From positions 40,713-104,712 of the forward strand of contig JBNKHG010000051.1 of NCBI GenBank assembly GCA_050290225.1: a DNA stretch of 64,000 nucleotides, given 5' to 3'. The stretch comes from JBNKHG01 sp050290225. Lineage in GTDB: Bacteria > Pseudomonadota > Gammaproteobacteria > Pseudomonadales > Cellvibrionaceae. Under the pieces are notes generated by a model, which worked only from the letters and a program-made list of their open reading frames with translations, was not told the DNA's origin and ran no database searches. Shown piece after piece: positions 26,073 to 34,063 of the stretch (position 1 is the first letter of the stretch; every line of letters begins with the position of its first letter). The translations under genes and the position numbers were made by a program.

Positions 26073-26497
26073 GGCGTTTGATTTCAGGTCTCGGTTTTTT
26101 TGCGCTGGCGGTATCGCTGCAAGCGGCACCCGTTGAAAACGAGCACCGGGCAAAGTTCAACTACCAGATGTTCTGCCAGGGGTGCCACACGCCCGATGGG
26201 GTCGGTCGCCGTTCGGTGCCTAAAATCAAGGGGTTTATCGGCCATTTCCCCAAGTTGCAGAAGGGGCGGGAATACCTGGTGAGAGTGCCCGGTTCGGCGA
26301 ATTCCGTGCTGGATGACGCGCAGTTGGCGGAAGTGTTGAACTGGATGATTCTGACCTTTGGCGAGGACAGTGTGGCCGCGAACTGGAAGCCCTACCAGGC
26401 GGGCGAAGTGGGGGAGTACCGCAAGGACCCACTGATGGAAGTGGTCGACTATCGCAAACAGTTGGTGAGTGAACTCAAGGCCAGGGATCTGCTCTAG
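26069..26497 (+). CDS. Small periplasmic mono-heme cytochrome c of the aau operon
   Basis: A 142-residue exported cytochrome c with a signal peptide over residues 1-20 and one heme site C36-Q-G-C39-H40. The start overlaps the aauA stop by four bases, so the two are translationally coupled. The position matches orf-2 of the Alcaligenes faecalis aau cluster, which also encodes a small mono-heme cytochrome. It may accept electrons from TTQ or take part in cofactor maturation; which of these is not decided by sequence. The protein is not long enough and has only one heme, so it is not a MauG. Confidence 0.85.
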   Translation: MRRLISGLGFFALAVSLQAAPVENEHRAKFNYQMFCQGCHTPDGVGRRSVPKIKGFIGHFPKLQKGREYLVRVPGSANSVLDDAQLAEVLNWMILTFGEDSVAANWKPYQAGEVGEYRKDPLMEVVDYRKQLVSELKARDLL

Positions 26498-26626
26498 GTG
26501 TCGAACACCCGGGCGAAATGCGAAAGCGCCTTGCGACACGAACACAAAAGCGCGTAGAAAACACAGTCAACGAATAGAAAACACAAAAAGCGAATAGTAA
26601 GAGACAACAGCGAGCGTATTGAACTT

Positions 26627-27214
26627 ATGAAAAGCCTGACTCTGGCGAAAGCCGTCAAAGGGATCGCGATCAAAAGCCTGGCAACGGTGATACTCGCGAC
26701 CAGTGCCAGCCTGGTGTGTGCGGACGCGGTTGAAAGTCTGGCCAAGACCTGTGCCGCCTGCCACGGTGTCAAAGGTGTATCCAATAATCCCCTGTGGCCC
26801 AACCTCGCCGGCCAACACCGGGGTTACCTGGCCACCCAGATCCGCGCCTTTCGCGATGGTGATCGCCAGAATCCGCTTATGTATCCCATGGTCAAGGGCT
26901 TGTCCGACCAACAGATAGAGGATCTGGCGAGCTACTTTTCCCAACTGCCCGCCGCCGGGGGCAAAAAGGGTAAACCCAACCAGGCCGGTCGCCATGTGAG
27001 CGCGCGGTGTATTTCCTGCCACGGTATGGAGGGGAGACCGGTCAATACCGAGTGGCCCGTTATCCGTGGCCAGCAAAAGGCCTATCTGCAGAAACAACTG
27101 ACCGATATTCGCGACGGCGCTCGCCACAGTGAGATCATGAAGGTGATTGTCAAAGATTTTACCGACCAGCAGATAGCCGATGTGGCGGAATACTACAGCC
27201 AGTTGCCCCCCTGA
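26627..27214 (+). CDS. Di-heme cytochrome c (c4/c553 type)
   Basis: A 195-residue exported protein with two similar cytochrome c domains. The heme sites are CAACH (42-46) and CISCH (128-132), with candidate Met ligands in NPLMYPMVKGL (85/88) and SEIMKVIV (171). A signal peptide precedes (about 1-32). This is the usual layout of cytochrome c4, an electron carrier to the terminal oxidase. Its place 129 bp after the amine dehydrogenase cluster suggests it carries electrons from that enzyme (inference). The short gap before it contains imperfect direct repeats around AATAGAAAACACA. Confidence 0.9.
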   Translation: MKSLTLAKAVKGIAIKSLATVILATSASLVCADAVESLAKTCAACHGVKGVSNNPLWPNLAGQHRGYLATQIRAFRDGDRQNPLMYPMVKGLSDQQIEDLASYFSQLPAAGGKKGKPNQAGRHVSARCISCHGMEGRPVNTEWPVIRGQQKAYLQKQLTDIRDGARHSEIMKVIVKDFTDQQIADVAEYYSQLPP

Positions 27215-27223
27215 TTTCCGGTG

Positions 27224-27991
27224 TCAAAGAACACCCGTGGCACCTTCGTACACGAGTTTGAGTCCCGCCGCGCCCAGCAGGCTGTAACAGAGCCAGTAAA
27301 ACCAACGCTCCGATACCCGGTGGTGGAGGTAGACCCCGAGCTTTACGCCGATGGGTGCCAGTGGCAGGAGGTAGAGCGACGTCAACAAGTTGTCGGTGTT
27401 GAGCTGCCCCAGCCAGGCATAGGGAATCAGCTTGACCAGGTTGACCGTGGTAAAGAAGAACACCGAGGTACCCACCAGGACAGACTTTTCCAATTTTAAC
27501 GGCAACAGGTAGATGGACAGCGGAGGCCCGCCGGCGTGGGCGACAAAGCTGGTAAATCCCCCGAGGCAGCCCCAAAGGCGTCCTTTCCAGGTAGAGGGAA
27601 TTGGCCGGGAATCGGATTGCCGACTTTTGCGCCAAAGCCCGTAAAGGTAATGACCCACAAAATAGATGGCCAACAGCCCCACCATCAGTCGAATCAGATC
27701 GGCGCTGAACAGGCGAAAACTGAAGGTGCCGATAACAATCCCCAGGATTGCCGCCGGCACCAGGATCTTCAGGATCTGTTTGTCGTAGTGGCGGCGGTGG
27801 GCGGCGACGCTGAAAAAATCCATACAGATCAGTATCGGCAGCATAATCGCAGCGGCCGTGCGCGGGTCGATGACCAGGGTCAGCAGGGGCACGGCGAGGG
27901 TGCCCAGACCGCCTGCGAAGCCGCCCTTGGATATGCCGGTCAGCAGCACCACACTGGCGGCCAGGGCGTAAAACGAGAGTGTCAGTTCCAT
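27224..27991 (-). CDS. TauE/SafE-family membrane transporter
   Basis: A 255-residue integral membrane protein with about eight hydrophobic segments and the family pattern GISKGGFAGGLGTLAVPLLT near the N-terminus, a repeated half-motif GGFTSFVAHAGGPPLSIYLL in the middle, and GTSVFFFTTVNLVKL after it. TauE/SafE proteins export sulfur-containing organic anions or are of unknown substrate. It is convergent with the cytochrome c gene, with only 9 bp between stops, and is separated from the homogentisate genes by about 230 bp that hold no gene. A role in the aromatic pathway is possible but not shown. Confidence 0.88.
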   Translation of the reverse strand: MELTLSFYALAASVVLLTGISKGGFAGGLGTLAVPLLTLVIDPRTAAAIMLPILICMDFFSVAAHRRHYDKQILKILVPAAILGIVIGTFSFRLFSADLIRLMVGLLAIYFVGHYLYGLWRKSRQSDSRPIPSTWKGRLWGCLGGFTSFVAHAGGPPLSIYLLPLKLEKSVLVGTSVFFFTTVNLVKLIPYAWLGQLNTDNLLTSLYLLPLAPIGVKLGVYLHHRVSERWFYWLCYSLLGAAGLKLVYEGATGVL

Positions 27992-28223
27992 GACTTAAAG
28001 CCTGTTATCAGGGAAACAAGTTGGAAAAGGGCGGCATTGTACAAAGAAAAAGCCGCAAAAAACGAGCAGGCGCTGACCGTAGATGGCGGCGTTCGAGTGC
28101 GAACGGAAGGTTCAGAGAAAGTTGCCGCACCGGCGCGAGCCTGGAATTTTGTCGGACTCAGGGCTGTACTACTGCGCCGCTCTCACACCTCGATCGCGAC
28201 GAACGCCCAAGTCCGGCAGAATC

Positions 28224-28856
28224 CTAGAGCGTTGAATCAGGCTGGTTCTCCGGCCTGGCTTTGTCAAAGGCCGCCAGGGCATTACAGGCATCGCAAACGG
28301 CATTGATTTTGGGGAAGGCTGTCATATCGATGTTAAAACGCAGGGCGTTATAGACCTGGGGTACCAGGTAGACATCCGCCAGGGTTACCCGCTCGCCGAA
28401 GCAGTAGGGCGCGGCGCTGATCTGGCTTTCAAGGGCGGTAAAACCTTCGTGGATCCAGTGCGCGATCCAGGCCAGTTTGGCTTTGTCGTCAACGCCCAGT
28501 TTATGCACGAGATATTTCAGTACCCGCAGATTGTTGAGCGGGTGGATGTCACAGGCGATCAGGTTGACCCAGCCGCGCACCACGGCAGCCTCATAAGCGT
28601 CTTCCGGCAATAGGGGGGGCTGCGGAAACCGCGCCTCCAGGTACTCCATTATGGCGGTCGACTGATTGATCACCCGGCCGTCGTCCAGCTTCAGTGCCGG
28701 CACCAGGCCCTGGGGTTGCAGGGTTTTGTAGCCGTCGCTCTTGTGTTCACCTTTGAGCAGGTTCACCGGTGCCAGGGTGTGCTCGATGCCCTTCAAATTC
28801 AGGGCGATACGCGCCCGGTAGGCGGCCGAAGAGCGAAAGTAGGAATAGAGTTCCAT
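28224..28856 (-). CDS. maiA: Maleylacetoacetate isomerase
   Basis: A 210-residue zeta-class glutathione-transferase-type enzyme converting maleylacetoacetate to fumarylacetoacetate with glutathione. The zeta-class signature SSAAYRARIALNLKG begins at Ser9. N-terminal thioredoxin-like glutathione-binding residues include GLVPAL and QSTAIMEYL. The C-terminal helical domain has ACDIHPLNNLRVLKYL. It lies 22 bp after fahA on the same strand, in the order hmgA-fahA-maiA, so the three form one operon for the homogentisate pathway. Confidence 0.95.
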   Translation of the reverse strand: MELYSYFRSSAAYRARIALNLKGIEHTLAPVNLLKGEHKSDGYKTLQPQGLVPALKLDDGRVINQSTAIMEYLEARFPQPPLLPEDAYEAAVVRGWVNLIACDIHPLNNLRVLKYLVHKLGVDDKAKLAWIAHWIHEGFTALESQISAAPYCFGERVTLADVYLVPQVYNALRFNIDMTAFPKINAVCDACNALAAFDKARPENQPDSTL

Positions 28857-28878
28857 TATTGAGTCCTTTGTCGAGTCC

Positions 28879-30192
28879 TTAGGGTTTAGCCGGCAAAATT
28901 GTACTCACCACCTCACCAAACCCGATCCGCGCCGCACCCGCTTTTTCACAGTAGCCGCGCATCACAATGGCGTCGCCGTCTTCCAGAAAAGTGCGGGTTT
29001 CGCCGTTGGGCAGGCTGACAGGCTCCTTGCCGCCGCGGGTCAGTTCCAGGATCGAGCCGGCCTCTTCGTGTTCGGGGCCGGACTGGGTGCCGGAGCCCAA
29101 CAGGTCGCCGGGATTCAGGGCGCAGCCGTTGACGGTATGATGGGTCACCATCTGCGCGACTGTCCAGTAGGAGTGCCTGAAACTGGAATCGGAGAGCTTC
29201 GCGGGTTCCCGGCCGGCTCTGCGCATCTGTTCGGTCTGAATCAGGCACTCCAGGGAGATGTCGAAACCGCCGTGCCGGGTATTAAACTCAGAACTCAAAT
29301 AGGGCAGTGGCTGGGGGTCGCCTTCCGGGTGAGCGAATTCCACACGGTAGGGGGCCAGGGCTTCCAGAGTGACAATCCAGGGGGAAATGGTGGAGGCGAA
29401 ATTCTTGGCCAGGAAGGGCCCCAGGGGCTGGTATTCCCAGGCCTGGATATCACGTGCCGACCAGTCGTTGAACAGGCACATGCCAAAAACATGGTCTTCC
29501 GCTTGGGCAATATCGATGCGGTCGCCCAGTGGATTGCCCTGGCCGATAAAAATGCCCATTTCCAACTCGTAGTCGAGGCGCTTGCAGGGGCCGAAACCGG
29601 GCTCAGAAGCGTCTGGCGCCTTGGTCTGGCCGACGGGGCGCGGGAACTGCTGCCCGGAAATACCGATAGTGGAAGCGCGGCCATGGTAACCGATGGGCAC
29701 CCATTTGTAGTTGGGCAGCAGGGGGTTGTCCGGACGGAACAATGAGCCAACCGCCGTAGCGTGGTAGACGGAGGTGTAGAAATCCGTGTAGTCGCCAATC
29801 TGGCAGGGCATGGCGAACTCTACGTCCGCCTGGGCCACCAGGCAGCCTTGCAGCTTACCCTGGGCGTCGGAACCTGTGCGCAGGGCTCGGGACAGGGCCA
29901 GGCGCAGGGCCGAGTTGGCGGTCTTGCCCATACCCATCAAGGTATTCAGCGTGCTCTGGGCGGCGGCTTCGGCGGCAGCCTGGGCCTGGCCCTCAAAAAC
30001 ACCGGCGTCGGCTGCGGCGGCCATATCCAGCACCTGGTTACCAATGGCTACGCCACCGCGAAAGTTTTCGTTACTGCCGGCGCGACGGAAAACCGCAAAG
30101 GGCAGGTTCTGGATGGGAAAGTCGCTGCCATCGTTGGCTGACTCGACCCAACTGGTCAGTTGAATATCATGGGTTTCATTTAACAGTGTCAT
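28879..30192 (-). CDS. fahA: Fumarylacetoacetase
   Basis: A 437-residue fumarylacetoacetate hydrolase with the N-terminal domain followed by the FAH catalytic domain. Metal-binding carboxylates lie in DYELEMGIFIGQGN, and the VFGMCLFNDWSARDIQAWEY block holds the active-site Asp and Gln. The catalytic His is in DFYTSVYHATAVG. It hydrolyses fumarylacetoacetate to fumarate and acetoacetate, the last step of tyrosine/homogentisate breakdown. The length matches the family (about 420-440). It lies 66 bp after hmgA and 22 bp before maiA. Confidence 0.97.
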   Translation of the reverse strand: MTLLNETHDIQLTSWVESANDGSDFPIQNLPFAVFRRAGSNENFRGGVAIGNQVLDMAAAADAGVFEGQAQAAAEAAAQSTLNTLMGMGKTANSALRLALSRALRTGSDAQGKLQGCLVAQADVEFAMPCQIGDYTDFYTSVYHATAVGSLFRPDNPLLPNYKWVPIGYHGRASTIGISGQQFPRPVGQTKAPDASEPGFGPCKRLDYELEMGIFIGQGNPLGDRIDIAQAEDHVFGMCLFNDWSARDIQAWEYQPLGPFLAKNFASTISPWIVTLEALAPYRVEFAHPEGDPQPLPYLSSEFNTRHGGFDISLECLIQTEQMRRAGREPAKLSDSSFRHSYWTVAQMVTHHTVNGCALNPGDLLGSGTQSGPEHEEAGSILELTRGGKEPVSLPNGETRTFLEDGDAIVMRGYCEKAGAARIGFGEVVSTILPAKP

Positions 30193-30258
30193 CGTTTGCT
30201 GCCTGTCTGTTTGCTTGTGTTCATTGTGTTGACGGGAAAGTTACTGCCTAAAGGGTAG

Positions 30259-31563
30259 TTACTTTTCGCCATTAAAGTATTTTTTCAGTGAACCCCAGCA
30301 GTTCAGGTAATTTTTCTGCCGCGCGTCGGTTTCCAGGGCAAACTGGGTTGGCGCTATCACATAGCGCGACTCAAACATAAAGGCCATGGTGTCCCTGTAG
30401 CGTTCGGGGGCGAGTTCCGCATTGCTGGCTTTTTCGAACACATCCGCCTCGGGGCCGTGAGGTGTCATGCAATTGTGCAGGCTCATGCCGCCGGGTTCGA
30501 AACCGGACGCCTTGGCGTCGTAGGTGCCTTCGATCAGCCCCATAAACTCGCTCATGATATTGCGGTGATAGTAGGGCGGGCGGAAGGTGCCCTCGGCCAC
30601 CATCCAACGGGGCGGAAAGATAACGAAGTCCACATTGGCCACCCCGGGGGTGTCGGTCTGGGCCGTGAGTACGGTAAAGATCGAAGGGTCCGGGTGGTCA
30701 TAGCTGACGGTGTTCATCACATTAAACCGCGACAGGTCATACTTGTAGGGAGCGGTAGTACCCACCCAGGCAACCACATCCAGTGGCGAGTGATCCAGCT
30801 CTGCTTCGAAGAGACCGCCACAGAACTTGGCCACCACCCTGTATTCGCCTTCCACGTCCTCGAACCAGGCTTCCGGGTACTGGAAGTCACGCTCGTTGGC
30901 GTAACCGTTGGCGCCCACGGGACCGCGTTCCGGCAGATGCAGGCTGCCGCCATAGTTTTCACAGATGTAACCGCGCACAGGGCCGGCTGGCAGTTCGATT
31001 TTGAATTTGATGCCCCGCGGGATCACCATAATCTCGCCCGGTTTGACGTGCAGGATGCCCAATTCGGTATAGGCCAGCAGCTCGCCCTGTTGCGGGACAA
31101 AGAGTAGCTCGCCATCGGCACAGTAAAAGAAACGGTTACCCATGCCGGTGTTGGCGGTGTACACATGGATGCCAATGCCACTCTGGGCCCGGGCGTCGCC
31201 GTTGGCGGCCACAGTGGTCAGTCCCTGGACAAAGTCCGTGGGTTCGGAGGGTATGGGCAGGGCGTCCCAGCGCATCACATTGGGCGGGCATTCCACCTCG
31301 GTAATGGGGCCGGTACGCACCTGTCCTTTATCGATGGGACGAAAATCCCCCATCGCGATCGAGGGGCGGATCCGGTAAGTCCAGGTGCGGCGATTATGGT
31401 CGCGTGGTGCGGTGAAAGCGGTGCTGTTGAACTGCTCGGCGTAGAGCTTGTAGGCACATTGTTGCGGGCTGAACTGGCCCACGGGCAGGGCGCCGGGCAG
31501 GGCTTCGGTTTCGTGTTCATTGCCGAAACCATTCAAATAGCGCAGTTCGCTCGGGTCGATCAT
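30259..31563 (-). CDS. hmgA: Homogentisate 1,2-dioxygenase
   Basis: A 434-residue iron(II) ring-cleavage dioxygenase that opens homogentisate to maleylacetoacetate. The start is taken at [18 protein letters not shown] (31563), which has AAAGGATG upstream; an in-frame extension to 31608 would run through an operator-like site and is rejected. The cupin metal site includes [14 protein letters not shown], with family blocks [16 protein letters not shown] and [10 protein letters not shown]. It is first gene of the hmgA-fahA-maiA operon. Two MarR-type operator candidates and an FNR-like box lie in its upstream region, so oxygen-dependent and pathway-dependent control are both likely (inference). 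Confidence 0.97.
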   Translation of the reverse strand: MIDPSELRYLNGFGNEHETEALPGALPVGQFSPQQCAYKLYAEQFNSTAFTAPRDHNRRTWTYRIRPSIAMGDFRPIDKGQVRTGPITEVECPPNVMRWDALPIPSEPTDFVQGLTTVAANGDARAQSGIGIHVYTANTGMGNRFFYCADGELLFVPQQGELLAYTELGILHVKPGEIMVIPRGIKFKIELPAGPVRGYICENYGGSLHLPERGPVGANGYANERDFQYPEAWFEDVEGEYRVVAKFCGGLFEAELDHSPLDVVAWVGTTAPYKYDLSRFNVMNTVSYDHPDPSIFTVLTAQTDTPGVANVDFVIFPPRWMVAEGTFRPPYYHRNIMSEFMGLIEGTYDAKASGFEPGGMSLHNCMTPHGPEADVFEKASNAELAPERYRDTMAFMFESRYVIAPTQFALETDARQKNYLNCWGSLKKYFNGEK

Positions 31564-31578
31564 TATCGCATCCTTTAT

Positions 31579-31594
31579 GGTTTTATATGAGAGT
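31579..31594. promoter_or_regulatory. Proximal MarR-type operator candidate of hmgA
   Basis: GGTTTTATATGAGAGT, lying 16 bp before the hmgA start codon. It closely resembles AGTTTTATATGAGATA upstream of the hydroxylase gene mhaA (33760-33775) and fits the 16-bp consensus RGTTNYATRTGARACT shared with sites near 52.8, 53.8 and 53.97 kb. Confidence 0.5.
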
Positions 31595-31615
31595 AGATTT
31601 AAGGTCAAAAGGCAA

Positions 31616-31646
31616 TTGATCTAAATCAAAAGTTACATATGAAACA
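31616..31646. promoter_or_regulatory. Composite FNR/Anr-type box plus MarR-type operator upstream of hmgA
   Basis: TTGATCTAAATCAA (31616-31629) is a perfect match to the FNR/Anr consensus TTGAT-N4-ATCAA. One base further lies AGTTACATATGAAACA (31631-31646), an imperfect palindrome centred on CATATG. The same 14-mer with the same one-base spacing to a similar palindrome occurs upstream of mhaA at 33745-33775. The hmgA start codon is 53 bp from the FNR-like box. Confidence 0.65.
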
Positions 31647-31763
31647 AATATACCCCTAAAGAGGCAACAACTCAAGGGCTCGAGGGGGAAGATATAGGCC
31701 AATAGTTTTGAAATATCCCCCCTCCGCATTGGATCGGAAGGGGAATAATGGTTTTGTATGCAA

Positions 31764-31979
31764 CTAACTAAGGTTTGGGTCGACGATGTCCCGGGCGATG
31801 GCAAGGGCTTCGCGCAGGGGAGCGTCCTCGCCGATATGGTTGGCCAGCAGCAGGACCAGGCGGGCATTGACCCGTTCGCTGTCATCCCGGGAAAGATCGC
31901 GGTGAATGTCCGTCAGGGCGGCATAGAAACCGTCCGGGTCGGTAAAGTTGGGTTCAGTGTTCAGGTGTTGGGTACTCAT
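31764..31979 (-). CDS. mhaB: Small partner protein of the aromatic hydroxylase (DUF2783, MhaB-like)
   Basis: A 71-residue acidic protein whose start overlaps the stop of the flavoprotein gene (ATGA). It has one conserved block, DPDGFYAALTDIHRDLS followed by NARLVLLLANHIGEDAPL, shared nearly residue for residue with the small gene at 50917-51102, which also follows a flavin hydroxylase. In Pseudomonas putida U, 3-hydroxyphenylacetate 6-hydroxylase is a flavoprotein (MhaA) plus a coupling protein of similar small size (MhaB); the pairing here fits that. Assignment is by size and gene order. Confidence 0.75.
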   Translation of the reverse strand: MSTQHLNTEPNFTDPDGFYAALTDIHRDLSRDDSERVNARLVLLLANHIGEDAPLREALAIARDIVDPNLS

Positions 31980-33652
31980 GCGGCGTTCTCCAATTCAAAG
32001 CCCAGCGCTTTTTGTTTGGCCTGTTTTACGGCGGTGGCAGACAGTTGTTGCCAGCGGGCGGTAATTATCTGGTCCGGCCTGAACAGGTAGGTATTGCCCG
32101 CCTGCAAGTCATAGCGATCGGCAATCAGGCCTTTGCTGTCGATGACGGCGGTACCCAGGTCGGCGAGTTTTGCGGGTACCTGCGATTGGCTGACCAGCAA
32201 CAAGTCGAGATCGGTTTCGGCACTCAGGGCTTTCAACGCTGGCAACAGTGAATCGCCGGTATCCACATTTACCATGGCTACAAAACGGTTGCCGAGTTGA
32301 TTCAGCAGCCAGTCATTTTTCCCGTTCAGGGATAGAGGGGCGTCCTTGGGTGGCGAACCGGCCGTTAGCGGGCTGCTGAATTCACCCACCTCCGGCGTGT
32401 TGAGCGGAGACTCCGGATAGGAACAGGGCAGGGACAGTCGGCCACTGTTGACCAGCATACGGGCAAACTTGTGATTTTCCGCCAGGCGCAGGGTTTCGTC
32501 GCGGAAGACCCGGCTGATATGGTTTTTGGGGGTGATGAAGTCCGTGGCCCGGGTGGAGTTGAGAATATTCTCCGCCGCGCCATGCTGGCGTTCGCTATTG
32601 TAGGTGTCCAGCAGTGATGGGGGGGCTTCGCCGCGTACAATGCGCGCCAGCTTCCAGGCCAGGTTCTCCACTGACTGGATGCCGCCGTTGGCCCCGCGGG
32701 CGCCAAAAGGGGAGACCTGGTGAGCGGCATCGCCCATAAAGATCACCCGGTCCTTGATAAAGTTGTCCATCTTGCGGCACTGGAAGGTATAGACGCTGGC
32801 CCATTCCAGGTCGAATTCCACGTCCTTGCCCAGCATGGCTTCCAGCCGGGGACGGATATTTTCCTCCTTCTTTTCCTCTTCCGGGTCCGCGTCCCAGCCC
32901 AGTTGCAGGTCGATGCGCCAGACATCGTCCGCCTGGCGGTGCAGCAGTGCGGACTGATTGCGGTGGAAGGGCGGATCGAACCAGAACCAGCGTTCGGTGG
33001 GAAAGTCTGCTTTCATGACCACATCGGCGATCAGGAAGCGGTCCTGGAACACCTGCCCCTTGCTCTCGAGGCCCAGCATGGCGCGGATTTTACTGTTGGC
33101 GCCGTCGGCCGCCAGCAGGTAATCACAGCTCAGGGTGTAGCCGCCGTCCGGGGTTTCGACGGTGATTCGAGTGCCCTGGGCATCGGTAGTCACGCTTGTC
33201 ACTTTGTTTTTCCAGCGCAGATCAATGTTGTCGAACTGGGCCACCCTGTCCACCAGGTATTCTTCGAAATAGTACTGCTGCAAATTAATAAAGGCCGGCA
33301 GCTTGTGGTCGGTTTCCGGCAGCAAGTTGAATTCGTAGACCAGGTCGTCCTGGAAGAATACCTTGCCCAGCTGCCAGGTAATGCCCTTGTCCACCATACG
33401 GTCGGCGCAGCCGTAGCGGTCCATGATTTCCAGGGTACGCTTGGCGAAACAGATGGCCCGGGAGCCGACGCTAACGGTGTTGTTGTCATCGAGGATCACC
33501 GTGGGAATGCCCTGCAGGGCGAAGTCCAGTCCCGCCGCCAGACCGCAAGGTCCGGCGCCGACGATAATGACCGGGTGGTGAACGGGGGTTTCCGCGTCCT
33601 GATCGGTGCTGTGACGGTAGTCGTAGACCGGGTTGGTATAGGTTTTTTGCAT
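31976..33652 (-). CDS. mhaA: FAD-dependent aromatic hydroxylase, probable 3-hydroxyphenylacetate 6-hydroxylase
   Basis: A 558-residue class A flavin monooxygenase. It has the dinucleotide motif VIIVGAGPCGLAAG near the N-terminus, the DG motif YLLAADGANSKIR, and the GD motif FMGDAAHQVSPFGARGANGG, and a C-terminal thioredoxin-like region as in MhpA-type enzymes. I take the ATG at 33652 (MQKTYTNPVYDY), which aligns with the start of the paralogue at 52728; a longer frame to 33739 would place the start 6 bp from an FNR-like box. With MhaB it should make homogentisate from a hydroxyphenylacetate, feeding hmgA 413 bp downstream. The 3-hydroxy specificity is inferred from the MhaAB-type gene pair. 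Confidence 0.85.
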   Translation of the reverse strand: MQKTYTNPVYDYRHSTDQDAETPVHHPVIIVGAGPCGLAAGLDFALQGIPTVILDDNNTVSVGSRAICFAKRTLEIMDRYGCADRMVDKGITWQLGKVFFQDDLVYEFNLLPETDHKLPAFINLQQYYFEEYLVDRVAQFDNIDLRWKNKVTSVTTDAQGTRITVETPDGGYTLSCDYLLAADGANSKIRAMLGLESKGQVFQDRFLIADVVMKADFPTERWFWFDPPFHRNQSALLHRQADDVWRIDLQLGWDADPEEEKKEENIRPRLEAMLGKDVEFDLEWASVYTFQCRKMDNFIKDRVIFMGDAAHQVSPFGARGANGGIQSVENLAWKLARIVRGEAPPSLLDTYNSERQHGAAENILNSTRATDFITPKNHISRVFRDETLRLAENHKFARMLVNSGRLSLPCSYPESPLNTPEVGEFSSPLTAGSPPKDAPLSLNGKNDWLLNQLGNRFVAMVNVDTGDSLLPALKALSAETDLDLLLVSQSQVPAKLADLGTAVIDSKGLIADRYDLQAGNTYLFRPDQIITARWQQLSATAVKQAKQKALGFELENAA

Positions 33653-33744
33653 AGTGTCTGCGTCCGAAGAGTTGGCGGGTGTAACGCATTTGGGCCGGGG
33701 ATCAGCCTGCGGTTCGGTTGGCGCAACGGCCATCGCCAAGCTTA

Positions 33745-33775
33745 TTGATCTAAATCAATAGTTTTATATGAGATA
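33745..33775. promoter_or_regulatory. Composite FNR/Anr-type box plus MarR-type operator upstream of mhaA
   Basis: TTGATCTAAATCAA (33745-33758), identical to the box at hmgA, then one base, then AGTTTTATATGAGATA (33760-33775). The remainder of 33776-34063 has only a weak further candidate, GGTTTTTAATGCAACT (33867-33882), before the divergent hydrolase gene. Confidence 0.65.
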
Positions 33776-34063
33776 AATTTAACCCTTAATTTTGCTTTTT
33801 TCAAGGCGTAATCCGCCATTATCTGGTTACTAATTACCCATTATTGGTAGGTTGATGTAAATTTATGGTTTTTAATGCAACTATTTTGTGGTAGATTTAA
33901 AGCCTGGCTGACGAGGGCTTGAGGGATCGGGCTGCAAATGCCCCTGAAAAGTCCCAAAAGAAGTCCCTAAAACAAACGCTGATGGCCGGCGCAGACAAAT
34001 CGCCGGACGCCACGATGTTCCGAGATTTCGGTAACGACAGATAACCACAGGTATCAGACAATT

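Noticed and set aside
26069..27214. MauG-like TTQ-forming enzyme among the two cytochromes
   Set aside because: One has a single heme and 142 residues, the other is a c4-type with Met ligands; neither has MauG length or layout.
27536..28306. 256-codon plus frame opposite the TauE and maiA genes
   Set aside because: It is antisense to a well-supported transporter gene, low in hydrophobic residues and without a family match.
33653..33739. N-terminal extension of the first hydroxylase gene
   Set aside because: No ribosome-binding site, not present in the paralogue, and it would put the start 6 bp from the FNR-like box.
33867..33882. Extra MarR-type site upstream of the MBL-fold gene
   Set aside because: GGTTTTTAATGCAACT lacks the central CATATG-like core and matches only about 11 of 15 fixed positions.
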